The notes beneath the pieces are model-generated. The model was not told the DNA's origin. It did no database searches and worked only from the letters and a program-made list of their open reading frames with translations. A stretch of DNA of 64,000 nucleotides from Polytrichum commune (Eukaryota > Streptophyta > Polytrichopsida > Polytrichales > Polytrichaceae), in the NCBI GenBank assembly GCA_950295325.1, contig OX485806.1, forward strand, positions 57,283,169-57,347,168, written 5' to 3'. This document shows positions 30,655 to 43,250 of the stretch, one piece after another. The translations under genes were made by a program, and so were the position numbers. The first letter of the stretch is position 1. Each line of letters opens with the position of its first letter.

Positions 30655-33231
30655 ACGGGCATGCATTCATCTTGGCAATCATCGCCACCCCATCAAGGTC
30701 GGCAATTGCAGGGATAGCCGCCAACGCATCAACGCCCTAATCGAGGAGCACGTCGAACGAACGCCCCAAGCCACTCATAGAAAAATCGTCCTTGAAGCAA
30801 AAATGACCTTGTGGGTGAGTTCCTCCTCCGCAATGATAGTGATCCTCATCAACTTCCTTCGTTGGAAGAACTTAAGCCCGTTTTTTTATCATTGCAAGGA
30901 GTTGAATTCCCCCCACCTCCAAAACAAGGTTACCACCTTCAAATACTTGCGTAGGCTAGGAGTTATGGATGGCATCACCAAGCTTAGAGGTGTCAGCACC
31001 TGGGCCTATAACCAGCGGAATCAATTCCCAGGCCAGCGTGACGAGGCAGACAAAGTTTTTGTCTTCAAGATGTCCGAGGTTGGCCCTGGTAGTGGGGTTG
31101 ACTTGGTTAAGCGCACGCAACCTGGCGGGGATCTCAAGCATGCTTGGATCATGTCCGACCATGTCAAACGCGTCGCCAAGTGGACCACCATGGCTTGCCA
31201 CGTATACGACGGAACCTACCAGCGCGTCATGACCATCACTTGCTGCGATTTCCAATCTGAGGACAAGGATGCTCAAGTGTTTTTCTGGCATAACCTCAAC
31301 CACGTCATGGCTTGCCATGGAATCCCCAAGCCTTACTTCAAAGGCTTCATGGCGGACAGTGCGCAAGCCAATTGGAATGCCGTCAGGATTGTCTATGGGT
31401 CCGGAGATCCAGAGGTTCCCATCGATGGGCGTGAAAGAACCTGCTACTTCCATTGGAACCAGTCTTTGGAGAAACACACCAAACTCTATATTAAGGACGA
31501 CTTGCAAGACCAACACAAGCGTCTCTGCCTCCAGTATTGCGACGCATCCTCTATGCTGGAGGCTGAGACGAGGTACCTCGCCATCAAGGCCTGGTGGGCT
31601 TCATCTAACTGCACCTCCGAGGATGGACTGAAACACCTTCAACTTTGGCTAGCTTCTGGCACTTCCGATATCAACAATGGGGTGGCTTCATGGAATTGGT
31701 GCGTTTTTTGTATTATTACTTTTTGTTCTTTGTTTTGTCTTTTTTTTCTTCCAAACTTTGCTTATTCCTTTCACTGCCATTCCATTTCCCTCGAGAAAAT
31801 CATGACCACCGAGGAATTTGCACAAATGTCCAATTGCAACCTTGCCAAATTCATTCACAATAAATGGCTTCAAGTGTCCGGCAACAAGGGTGGCGATCTA
31901 TACGTGGCCACTATGGATGACTATATTCAATCGTTCCTCCAAGTTGTGGCGTACCATCAATTTCTAAAGGGTGGCGTTGGGGGCGATGGCCCTAGCAAAG
32001 AAGAACTCAAGCTTCGATGCGCTCAATGTCGTGCTCAACGTACTGGTGACCCCGTTGTTCTACAGAAGGTTCTTGTCGACATGCTTGGCGGGGACGAATT
32101 CTGCACCAATAATCCCCACCTCGGCTTGCAAAAACGCAAGCCCGACACCCCCATTGGAGCTCACAACGATACCCACCGCCCCGACACCGTCAATTTTTCT
32201 CGCCCTCGTGTTGCTCAGAGAACCACAAGATCTCATGTTTTACCTTTGCCTACCATCGTCGAGGAGTCCTCCCCGTCAATGCTCAAGGTTCCACCACCCC
32301 CTCCTACTGGTCTAGATTTCCATCGGGTCTCTGCTGTACAAAAATCCAAAGTGGATGAGAAGCTCTGGCATATTGCTCATGTTCTTTACAATTCCTCCAA
32401 AGCATGTTGGGCCATGCATGCTATCACCAAGAAGAAATGCACTACAAAAATTGTCTCCAACTCCAATAGCGCTCTTGCCCGGCATACCTTGGAGTTTGGA
32501 ACTATTACAAATTCACAACACCTAAAGTCGAGAAGTTCTTTTTTTGCCCGGACGACATTGAGCGTTGTGTCAAAGGTTCACGTCGCAAGTGGGTCAACAA
32601 ATTCTCTACTGACCAAGAACGACCTCCAATCCCGCCCGTGTGGCGTGTCAAGCTTGGTACCAACCTCACTCGTCCGGAGATCCTAAAGCTTGAAAATGCC
32701 GGCTTTCAGATCCCGCAGAAAGAACACATCACGTCCACTCGCCTCTTTAACACATTCGCTCCTCCCCTCGACCCTTGTGGAATGGACGTTCTTGCCAACC
32801 CAAACTTTTGTCCTTCTTCTAGGCAGTCCAAGTCTATGAGATGGTCTGCCATCGCACCATCAACAAAACAAATGCAAATGGTGGCATCTGTATGAGCTAT
32901 GGACGGGACCATCTTGAAGGTTATCATGATTCCACGCCCTAGATTTGGTTGTGTGATCATGTTGCAGTCCAAACCTGCACCTACACAATCGATTTACCAA
33001 CTCACAGTGAGTTCTCTGCCCGAGTGTAATTATCCGGCCTTCAAGGATATGATATCAAAGTTTGGCCGCAAACGAAATTCGTTCATGTATTGTAAACACC
33101 TCTACTTCATCTTTGTCAAGGTCTCTAATGTAGACCCCGACGTTGACTTGTTCATTCACGCCCCGACATTTATCTTCAATGAGGTCAAATTCATATTTGA
33201 AGGGGGCCTCTTGACACAATCTACTTCATAG
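30644..33231 (+). pseudogene. MULE-like transposase, decayed copy 1
   Basis: The first 680 codons are open. Residues 5-25 (CIHLGNHRHPIKVGNCRDS) are shared with the copy at 57250-58760. A MULE-type core follows: HVYDGTYQRVMTI (first Asp, about residue 189), GFMADSAQANWNAV (second Asp, about 238) and CYFHWNQSLEKHT (CxxH, about 267). A T-rich in-frame stretch at about 31699-31795 looks like an unspliced intron, though no splice pair keeps frame. Near 32520 a one-base change shifts the frame, and the protein continues to VWRVKLGTNLTRPEI (about 32640). After further breaks, a SWIM-type zinc finger follows (LPECNYPAFK...YCKH, about 33010-33110), in which the second Cys of CxC is Tyr. The enzyme would cut and move terminal-inverted-repeat DNA. 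No terminal repeats were identified. Confidence 0.78.
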
Positions 33232-36200
33232 AATTTTGCTCAGCCTAACACTACATTATACCCTAATAGATGTGGCCATTTGTGGACCTCATATGAACTC
33301 AGAATTGTTTGCTATAATAAATATAATCTCATAGAGTATTTTTATTCCCTTCCAAATGTTGTATCACAATACTAAATTGTGTCATGTGACTCTCTCACCG
33401 TTGAACACTACATGTTCAATTTAACATGCTTACTATGTCTATCAACTCTACTTCCGTGTTACCAACCTCCTAGATTCTTCGGACTTATTTTTGTTGTCCC
33501 TTCTTGATGGAGGTGGACCCGGTCGAAACAAATCAACGTAGGAAGTCGTTTTATTCCTCATCCGTTCCTTCAATGAACGATGATACGGCGATAATCCTTT
33601 CATCCTCTCGCGAAACGACAAAGACCTCAAAGATTCGCCTACTACCTTCACCTCCTCCTCCGTGTTGATTGACTTGTTTTCATTCAAACCAGCGTCTTCA
33701 TTCAAATTTGCGTCATTTTCCGGCACATCCGCTCGCTTCTTATCATTTTTTGCATATCGTTCTGCTCCTCCTCCATCCTCCACCTCCATGCTTTTGTGGA
33801 TTGCAAAAATGGCGTCAACTCGTAGTCATTACTATATCGATTTGCAACATCTATGTCATGTTCCGGCGATGGATTAAAGGGAACATGGGGATCTCCTAGA
33901 CTTCTAATCTCCTTCTCCCATCCTAGGCCAGCAAACATGTCTTTCTCCTCTCCCATTATGTGCATGTGTATCTACATTCATATTGGATATGAGTCTAAAT
34001 TATGTTCTCATATATATTCAGCTCATGATAATCTCTTCAACCACAAACAATAATTGTTGCAGTCCAAGCTCTAGAGTTGACTCACACATAGGACAAAGAC
34101 AAAAGTGATGGAATAAAAACGAAACAAGTCGTCGTCCTTTGTATTTTGATTGACTCATTCTTCAATTATACCAATCTCGATAAACTTATTTTCATTTATT
34201 CTTTTTTGGGATCATCCTTGGTTTTAATCATATACTTATATATTATATGATAATTTTCCTATCATTTTAGCACTTCACGGTTTTCAAACTTAATGAGACC
34301 ATTTCAAATTCAGGGCCATTTTATTTGATTTTGGACCTATACATTCCACAAAAATAGGTAATAAATTTTTACTATTTTTGGAAGAATCTAGAATATTCCG
34401 AATATATTCAAAAATTTGATATTTACAAATTTAGTCTAAGAAGTTTGCTATTTTTACTTCCTTTCCGCTCTCCGCTCTCCAAATCTCTGCTCTCCGCTCA
34501 CATAGGAGTGTCGTCCAGTGTAGTATTGTATGTTTTTTTTTCTTTTTGGGATTTTAAGGTGTGTGTGTGTTATGTAGTATATGTTGCCTATGAGGTTTGT
34601 ATGAGTATGGGCGGTGTTGGGGAGATTATTTTGTTTTGAGTTTGGTGTTTTGTGTAGTAGTGTATGTTATATCTATAGATGTCAACGTGATATATGGAGG
34701 TGATGGGGGACTTGTGGTTGTATGTTTGTGTGAGATGTCGGTATGATGTTGGTATGGGGGTAATGGGCATAAGGGAATCTCGGTGGCGCTAAGTTGGCCG
34801 CGTTGTTGTCACCTATGTGTGTATTGGCCAAGATGGGGCCTGGTGCGAGTGGTGGGCGAGCATTGGGGGGGTCCCGGTGATGTGGCGGCGAGGGCTTGCA
34901 TAATGTTGTGGATGCGGTGGTTCGAATGTTGGAATTCCATGGTGTGGTACTTTTGGGCCACCCCCTTCCGAGGGAGCCTAAAAGTATCACACAAGCCCTT
35001 CGGTGAAGGTGGCCTGCACTTGCATGTGCCCAAGCCGAACCCGGATAATAGGTGTATAACGTGAGTACTTAAATTTTTTAGGGAAATTAAATATGCGTTG
35101 TAGTACCTCCGGAGGTTGGAACTTCGTTTTTATTATTCTGGCTCTAAACTCCACTAATCAATTTCATATCTAGTTCTAACCTTAACCTACAACCTATTAT
35201 AAGCGCAAACGCATTAGTCTTGAAACCAAGATGACCTAACTTGTGAACTGGGATGGTTATGATCCACACCAACCGGGTGTGACTCATACCACCCTAATTC
35301 AATGAACGGAATAACGACGATTTGATGAACCATTCAATTCTTCATATTTCTTTACTTAGTTATATTTAATTTCCTAAGCGGTAGGACTTGGCATAAATTC
35401 CACCCTTTACACAAATTCCTTCTTAATTACTTAATTTTGTTTGCACATTCTACCTCAATACATTCATATATTAGGCATCTTCCCTTACCTGGTTGATGTA
35501 CCCCTTAGTTCGGAACCTTCTAAGGCATTGTGCAGGTCCTTTGAAGGTCGAGTGACATCTCAAACCCTTCGGACTTCAATGATTCGAAGGGTGGTGTCAC
35601 TCTATCAAATTAAGTTTCTGATTCGGGTCTCTTGCCAATAAGGGTTTACAAATTGTTTTAAATGTTTTTAATTGTTAAGTGTGGTTACATTGGATGGACC
35701 ATGAAATGCAACTTAATGGGACTAGAGTGACGGACAACCTGTTGCACAATCTTTATAAATTGGGGCCATTACTCCCAATCTATGGGGCCAACAACATAAT
35801 AGTAGATTTGCGGGTCATTAATCCCACATTTCCACCAACAACATTCAGAGTGGTCGTGTCGGTAATTAATCTGACTTACCACATACGGAACTTGTTAATA
35901 AATAAAGCTACTACCACAAAAAATACCAAGGGGCCCAAGAACAATGGAGTTGGATATTCCCTTGGCGGTGAAGTAGTCGAGCCACTTGACCTTACGAGAT
36001 AGGTGAATGAGTTTAGATATGCATACCTTAGCCGCGCTCCCTTCAACTCTAAATGAAAGGCTAGGATTAGTTGATTTACCTCAATTCTCCTCGGTTGATT
36101 GGGCTCAATGTATGCCGAGCCACTACCTCCATCCTTGCTCTACTTCCCGGACGTCGACCTTGCCTCATTCATTGTAACTAGTTTGATTTTAAAGCGTACA

Positions 36201-36485
36201 TTAGTTAATAATTAAAATATAAATTATTTCTTTTGCACTATAATTTAGGCCTAAGCATAATAAATTTATTTAGTGCATGTAATTATCTTTCCAACGATCT
36301 AAAAATCATTTTAATCGGATAAGAAATGCAAAAGTTATGAGGGTTGAAAGTGCGAGGTCAATTCAACCGATCTATCCAACCCACCTATCAAATTTCCAAC
36401 TTCAAAACTTCATAGTAAATTTATTACTACTTGGATTTGGGCTTTCTTTACACCATTGGAAAGCTATTAACAAGATCTAACTAGG
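33232..36485. other. Mostly non-coding, weak open frames
   Basis: The only coding-like piece is on the minus strand at 33448-33965. There two overlapping frames give an acidic, Lys/Glu-rich protein of about 110 residues (NKSINTEEEVKVVGESLRS) and a neighbour (ELTPFLQSTKAWRWRMEEE). I recognise neither. 34500-35060 is rich in G and T on the plus strand. 35679-36002 holds a 107-codon frame without a family. An imperfect inverted repeat (GAGTGACA...TGTCACTC) lies at 35550-35602. Confidence 0.4.
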
Positions 36486-36840
36486 AAAAATATAATATCA
36501 GCAAGTTAAGCCAATATGAATCCAACAGACTCCTTGTAACACAGTAGTCAACTAGGAAATCTTAGACTATGTATCCTTTTTTTAGAAATTCGTATCTAAT
36601 TCATTTCTTATTCAAATCTAACCTTCTAAATAACTATGGAAATATATTAAATATGTATATTTGAGAAAAATATATGATTAGCAAGTTAAGCCAAGATGAA
36701 TCCAGGAGACTCTTTGTAATGTAGCAGTCAACCAAGAAATCTCAAGCTACATATCATGCCTTTAAAAATTCATATCTAATTCAAATCTTAGTGAAATCAA
36801 AATTTCTAAACAATCTTAGAAAGCTAGACAAAAAATGTAT
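36486..36840. repeat. Two-unit ~180-bp tandem repeat
   Basis: The phrase AGCAAGTTAAGCCAA occurs at about 36500 and 36680. About 145 bp downstream of each align with moderate divergence (CAGTCAACYARGAAATCT, TTCRTATCTAATTCA). A third, more changed partial unit may follow to about 36960. Confidence 0.75.
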
Positions 36841-37815
36841 TTGGGAAAAAATACAAATTTTCAAAATAAAAACTTTTAGTAGACTAGCAGGTATGATTCA
36901 GCAGGTGCTACCCAAAGGACCACCTAGTTTTTCTGTTCCATCTTTGAAAATTCTTACCTAATTGCTACCTTAACCAAATCACAAATGGCAAACGGCTATG
37001 GATAGCTATAGGAAATCTCTCTAAGGAAAAATTGAGAAGTATTTTGTTCTAGCTCATGAACTAAGCTTTCAAGGCATTGGCAACTGAGGTCTACAATGCC
37101 TCCACTTGCAATCCTACAATCCAACCTACCTCTACAAAAGAAAGGAAGAAATTTTTGGTGTGTTAATAAACACACATTCTAACTAGGAAAGAAAGTAGAG
37201 GAATTTTTGAAGTCATCTATTAGGCCATTGAGAATGTACGCTAAAGATTTTTTTTCCTTAATTACATTGAAGCAGGGCTTCGCCCAAGTATTAGAGAAAG
37301 AGAGAGATCCTACACGATGGAAGGAGGGGTTTTTAAACCCTCTCAAAAAAAGGTTGGACCCCTCCGCCACCGGCTTCATTTTTTTAACTATTTTCCAAAA
37401 TTTTGGCTTGGGGGTTTTTCCGGTTGAAGTTGCCACCCTCTCGCCGAGGTGGTTTCGACGGGAAACCTAATTTTTCGCCATCAAGTTTGCAAGGGGGCTA
37501 GTGGGCAAGTAGCCCCCTTACTCTGTTTCTTTTTTTCCTTCAAAAGTCTTCAAGCCGATTTTGTCTTCTTACGCCAAACACCTCTAATAGTCTTGTGTGG
37601 CCCCTATTAACTAATAAACTAATATTTACTTAACTAGCATCTACTAACTTAAATCTTAGCTAGTTGTTTTTACTAGTTAGCATGTTTTTTCTATTCGCTA
37701 TTTTCTAACACTATTTAGTTTTCATTTTGATCTTCTTTCTTCTAGGCTAAATGCTAAATGAACTAATTTTCCCTAATTTTCCTATTAATTTTAACTTTTA
37801 ATGCTAACATTCTAA
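36841..37815. other. AT-rich non-coding stretch
   Basis: I see no gene here. Two opposite short frames around 37180-37470 are complements of each other, and neither has a recognisable domain. Confidence 0.5.
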
Positions 37816-39667
37816 CTAAAAGTGATCCCGCGAAATAGTGGACCACTGAAAGGGTTCACACATGGTCATTGCACTCATGATGTTGTGTATGTTTGTTGCG
37901 TGTGTCTTGAACGTGTCCGTGGAAGCTTTGATCCTCATAGCCGTGTTGAAGTTTATGTTGTTGGTGAGCGTGGTGAGCTTGTCATCCATTGTTTTGGCAA
38001 GTTTTTTCATGGCTTTGTTGAAGATCTTCTCCTATACAAGTGGGGAGGTGGCAGCAGTGTTGCTCATGGCTTGGGCTTTTTAGGTGATGACCTCCAGTAC
38101 GGATGCATGTGCTAGTCGGATGGTGGTTTGGTTGGGTTCCTTGCTATCGATGCTACCTTCATGTGGTATGAAGTCTACACGTCTCCCGAGGATGTAGGTG
38201 GACTTGTATAGCCACTCCGTGTAGACCGCCGCATTGAGGCATTGGATGTGGCACCATCCGACTTGCCAATCATCTTCTTGGTTGGTGTTGTATCGAAATG
38301 TGACTCCGGCAATGTTGTCCTCCTCGAATAGTCTCTTAAGGGTTATGATGATTGTTGATTGAGATTCCCATTGGGGGAGGTTGTTCACGACAAGAGTGGT
38401 GTTAATTCTTAGCTCCGATGTGTTGCCCATTTCTTTACCTTTTGGTGATGCTTACTTTGAGTCGTTCGGAGTGGTATGTGAGGCCATTGTTGAGGAGGTC
38501 GTCCCTAGATTCTTTGGTGGTGAGTGTGATGAAGATGAAGTCCTTCTCGATGTCTGCTTTAGTGAGGGATAAGATTTTGATTTGTCGACCATCGTAGTAG
38601 GAGTCCCTCATGAGGGCTCTAAGTATGTCTAAAGCCGTGTTGTTTCGGAGCACTTCGCCTTTAAGGTGTAGCCTCATGTTTTTGGCTTTGGTGATGAGTT
38701 CAAAGCCTTTCTACACCTTGCCAATGACCCTTTTTCCATCCCCCATTGTCATGACGAATGCTCTCTCACCCCGAAGCAATGCCAATCCGTCTCTCTTTGG
38801 GTATTGGAGGCGGATCTTGATGAATCCAACCCAATTTCTTGTGACCGTGTTGATACCAATATCTATGGGGTTGGAGTATGTGTCGCCTAGCGGTATATTC
38901 ATGAGGTTTAGCCTTTCTTTACATGCGATGTTGACCTCCCTTCGGTTGAGTTTCTTGTATTCTCCATCAAATCGTATGGTCGCGTGAAAGCCTTTGGTGA
39001 GGCCCGTGTCTTGGGAGATCTTCTCGTACATGGGGATTTGTGTAAAGTGTAGGTGTTGCCCCGGCACCGCATCCGGTTGTTCGGTGGGGAAGAGGATTTG
39101 TTTGGTGTGTGGGAATGCCCTTCGAAGTGTTCAGATTCTTGTATTTCCCTTGTGGGGGTACCTATGGTGATGAATTCTTCGTCGGTGCGTCTCTCCTTCA
39201 AGTCCTTCATGCCTCTTTGTGTGGCTAGGGCCTCTTGCATTTGGAATCCTAGCCACATTTGACCAATCATGTCTATGCTTAGGGTAGTTGTCCGCTTTGT
39301 TCTCCCACGTGAAGGTGTTGCTGTTGGTTTGTTTGGCGCTACGGGTGTGGATGTTGCGGAGTAGTCCTTGGCTTTCCTTCTTTTGGTGGTTTGGCTCTCC
39401 GATGCATCTTCCATTCTTGGGTTGCAATATTGTAGCGATTGTGGTATGCTCTCAGTGGTGTGGGTGGGCTTGGAGAGTGTTGTTTGGGCAGCTTGTTTCA
39501 TGTTGTGATCGTAGGATAATTGGAGTGAGTTGCTCCCATGTTCCGCGGACACATTCTCTAGCTGGGCATCCATCTCTAGGTCTTCTTCGGCTTCAATGTC
39601 ATGAATTGGAGTGGTATGATGCGACAGTTGTGAGTGAAGTGGGGTTGGCGGCTGCGCCTGTACTTTT
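37816..39667 (-). pseudogene. Decayed long coding region with RRM-like segment
   Basis: Four minus-strand open stretches (39675-38908, 39067-38711, 38677-38435, 38430-38080) and a tail (38010-37816) belong to one former protein. A frame change at about 39120, an in-frame TAG at 38711, a one-base change at about 38437, and in-frame TAA and TAG at about 38080 and 38040 separate them. The N-terminal part is low-complexity (Thr/Pro/Ser). The middle has GFHATIRFDGEYKKLNRRE. Near 38395 TTLVVNNLPQW and, later, DWQVGWCHIQCLNAAVYTEW look like the beta-strands of an RNA-recognition motif. It could be the first protein of a LINE-type element or an unknown repeat family. The upstream part is cut by the solo LTR. 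Confidence 0.6.
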
Positions 39668-40590
39668 TGTCGCAACCCTTGCTAGTTTTCCTTCACTTAG
39701 CTTGACCGCCTTTCCAACCTAGCAAGTGCCACGAGCGCTAACCTGCACATCCCATGCACATGCATGGTTAGCTCCCAAAACCGCGGACCTTCAAGCTCAT
39801 GGCTAGGTCACCAAACCCTCCTACACATGCATTCGGGACTCTCCCCTTAGTAGGTAGCCAATGGCTAAGCTGGACTTCCACTCTTGAGTTGATCATCGTG
39901 TTGCCAAAACAACACTACAACTACCCGGAGCACATTGCCAAGTATGCTCCGGGGGGGTCGGTCGGCTAAGCCGCCTCACCCATATAAGCCTCTAGGACTT
40001 TGGGCGGGGCCCCTACCCCACCATCAAGTATCCTTTTGTCTCTCTACAAGGGTTGGGGCCAAGTGGACATTTTCCCTTAGCCGCTGGGGCTAGAACCCCC
40101 CCAGCAGCTTCAGACGACCATAACTTCTACATATGATGTCTGATGCATTAAGAGACCACTCTATCGTCACCTACTCTTTGCGTAGATGCCAATGGACCCC
40201 TCACTTGCCCCATTCGGGCAAGTATTGAGGAAGTTATGGCTCTTCAAACCTTGGCAGTCCCGGGCACCACTCCCAGGTCACTGCTGTCCCAGGGTGCTGT
40301 CCCGGGACAGTGCCCCACTCAAATGGCCATATCTCCTAGCTAGCACCTCCGATTGAGGTGTTCCTTAGCATTCTAGAATTCCACCGCCATAAGCTACTCA
40401 TAACTTATGGCCTTACCCTCATGACTCTTAGTCCCCGTGGGTGAGAGGCGTTCTCAACGCCCGGGGCCCTCACCCACACTAAGAGTACTTGGGCCCTCTC
40501 ACCAATGGCGCCACAAGTCTCGGGTGTCACTCCGGGGTCCCCCTTGTGCCCATGGTGTTGCGGGCACTCCTCATGGAGAGGTGCGCGACA
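39668..40590 (-). mobile_element. Solo LTR, relative of elements A and B
   Basis: It is 923 bp with the termini of the A/B family (TGTCGCGCACC ... GGGTTGCGACA on the minus strand) and a perfect 5-bp target duplication CTTTT (39663-39667 and 40591-40595). The interior diverges from A and B but keeps many hairpins. Its 8-bp arms around 40388-40410 carry a paired change (GCCATAAG/CTTATGGC against GCCATGAG/CTCATGGC). It lies inside the decayed coding region 37816-39667. Confidence 0.93.
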
Positions 40591-43250
40591 CTTTTTGTCA
40601 AAATTTGTTGTACTCTGTGGTGAGTGCAGGTGGATGTGACAAGCCTGCATGCGGGCTGAGGTGAGTCAGGGGGCGAAGGGTCTGTTTGGGGGATTGCCTG
40701 ATTTATATGCTTGTTGGTTGTGAGTTGATTGTGGTGTGGTCGCAAGTTTGCTGTGAGTTTGTTGGAGATTGGTCTTGGCCGAATGTGCTTTGTTATGGGA
40801 GTGTGTGGGCGGGTCGAGGTGTGCTTGTTGAGGTTGTGTGGTTGTTGCCGTCCATGGTCATGTGTTGGTTTGGTGTCAGGGTCCCTCGTGTGGCTTGCTG
40901 TATTCGGTGTTCAAGGCAGTAGTGTCTTGGTGTGTGTTGGTCGAGGGCGTTGTCTTGGCTGCGATGTTGATTTGTAGGTGTTGGTGTGCAGGTAGTGCTT
41001 GTGTGGAGATCCGCTGGTGGAGTCGCTTAGGAGGGTTCGACCATGTGTGGTGGTGGCGTTGGTGTCTTGCGAAGTGGGTCGCAAGTAGGTGTTGGGCGGT
41101 CGCAGGCCTACTGTGAATTGCCACTTCTCTGCTGATTGCGGGCCTCCTGTTGGTGCGGCGGTTGGCGTTGGTGCGGTGTGTTGGAGGCTGTTGCAGGTGG
41201 TGTACCTGTCGATGTAGTGGGGTGTGTGGGTTGAGAGCGGAGTGGGGAGGAGGGGGTCTGAGAGGGGGAGTGTGTGTGAGGGAGTTTTTTGTGATGTTGT
41301 GGGAAGATTGTTGGGGCAACTCTGGGGTGGGGGGGGGGTTGGTAATGGGGATGAAACTATGTAGTCTAATTGTGGTGTTTTGTAAGAGGGACAAGGGGGG
41401 AATGGGATTGAGAGGGGGGTGTTGAATGCAGGTGCTCTCTAGAGTGTGAGATGGGGGCTGCGGTGAGGGTGTGTGGTGGAGATAGCCGAGAGAAGGGTTG
41501 GAGAGGAATTTGTGCTGCTAGAAGTTGGGGGTGTTGTGGGATATGATGGTCTGAGGAGTGTGTGTAGGTACTGAAAGGAGGGTGTGGGTGAGTGTTGGGA
41601 GAGGTATGTGTGTGAATGCTGAGAAGGTTATGTTGTGGGCAGTGGGAAAATTTGGGTTAAATAGTGAATTGTGTAGGTTGGCATGGTATGGTGGGTGTGT
41701 ATTTCCGTTAATGGCTGCCATTGTGGTGGGGGTCATCCAAATGTGTTGATGGGTATTCTTTGGGGGTACAGAGGGGGGTGTGTGTTTGGCGGGGTTCTTG
41801 ATTTGGTCAGGTGTAGTTTGTGGGGTGTTTCTGTGGGTGGTTGTGAGGGGTTTGTGTGCTGGTTGGATATCTCTCTGTGTTGTTTGTAGGGTGGTCTTGC
41901 CGGTATTGTTGTTTATTGTGCTGGAGTTGGCATTTTTTGGTGTCGCTCCGTGTGGGTGTATGTATGTATTGCATATCAGGCTTGTTTTTCTTTGTGTTAG
42001 TTTTGTCAGTGGGTAAATTTGGGTTTGGGTGCAGGGTGGATTGTCTGTGCTTGGGGGTGAGTGGTCGTCTTAGGTTTGTGTGGTGTTTGTATGTTGTATT
42101 TATGGTGTATGATGAGGTTTGTGTGGGATGTGTGGGATGTGTGGGAGTTGTGTGTGTGGAGGGTGAGAGTATTGTGTGTAAGGTTGTTGGTGTTCGGCAG
42201 TGGGATTTGTGGTTGGGTTCGGGTTATTTTTTGGTTCTTTGGTGTTGGTATATCTTCATTGATGGGTGTGGGCAACCTCTTTCGCCTAGTTCCAGGTGAG
42301 TACGGTGGGTATTTGTTAATGTGTGTTTTTTAGTTTGTCCAGGGTTGGGTTATGTGGGAAGCGTGTGGGTTTGTTGTAAGTAGAAGAGGGTGTGGAGGTA
42401 TGTTGTGTGTGGTCAAGTGTGTGTTCAAGTGTGTGTTAGGTGTGTTGGTGTATAGTTGTATGTGTTGTGGGGACCGAGTTGTAGGCTGTCCAGGTGTGTT
42501 TTCTTGTGTATGTTTCTTTGTGTTTCTGTTTGGGTTAGGGTTTGGGGGTGGGTTTTGTAGATCGAAGCTATGTGTATGCTGTTGGTGTTGTGACTATGTG
42601 AGGATTTGAGGTGTTGTCTGATTTGTGTATTGTGGCGATCAGCGGTTGGTCGGGCAGCGGTGGCTACTGGTGGTATGTATTCCAACCCCTTTCGTGTGTG
42701 TTTTTTGATTTGTTTGAGTTTGTGTGAGATCTCTCTTGTTGATGGTGGTTATTTGAGTTGTCTTTGTATGGTGTTTGTGTGGAAAAAAAAAGGTACGCCG
42801 TGTAACCTTGCATTGTATAAATATGGGTTGGTGTGTGGGGATAAGTAGTACCTTATTGTGAGGTGATGGGCGTTTGTTGACGTGCGCTTGTTGGGTGTGT
42901 GTTGTGCACACTTGCTGGGGATGCTTGTGGGGCATGCGACTGGGGGTGGTTGGTCTCCTGCTCTGTTGGTGTGGTTGCACTTGTGTTCGGTTTGTCTAGT
43001 CCTTTGGCTATCCTTGTGTTGCATTTCGGTGTTGCGGCGGGTCCTGGTCTTGTGTCGATAGCTCCATCTGCTCGTGCAGGGAGATATTTGGGCAGTGGTG
43101 GTGCAGCAGCTCCGGTTCTTGCTTTGGCGACTATTTGACCTGGTAGGGGGGCAGTTGGGCAGTGTGCAGGGAGTGCGGGAGACGGGGCTTTGGATCTGGT
43201 TGGAGGGTGGAGGAGGTGTCTGCTAGCTTAGTTTTGGATCTAGGGTTAGG
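40591..43250. other. G/T-rich plus strand, A/C-rich minus strand, 2.6 kb
   Basis: The plus strand is almost depleted of A and C over long runs (for example 41130-41480 and 42010-42500). The minus strand therefore encodes only Pro/Thr/His/Asn-rich low-complexity frames. It continues the decayed coding region on the far side of the solo LTR and may be its 5' part. It contains a G-run near 41326-41340. No domain is recognisable. Confidence 0.6.

Noticed and set aside
30956-31516. 186-codon minus-strand frame opposite the MULE core
   Set aside because: The plus strand carries the recognisable transposase motifs, so the opposite frame is a shadow.
37179-37470. Opposite 85- and 87-codon frames
   Set aside because: They are complementary to each other, have no domain and lie in AT-rich DNA.
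40686-42848. Many Trp/Cys/Gly/Val-rich plus-strand and Pro/Thr/His-rich minus-strand frames
   Set aside because: They result from G/T-rich composition with few stop codons and have no domain or start context.
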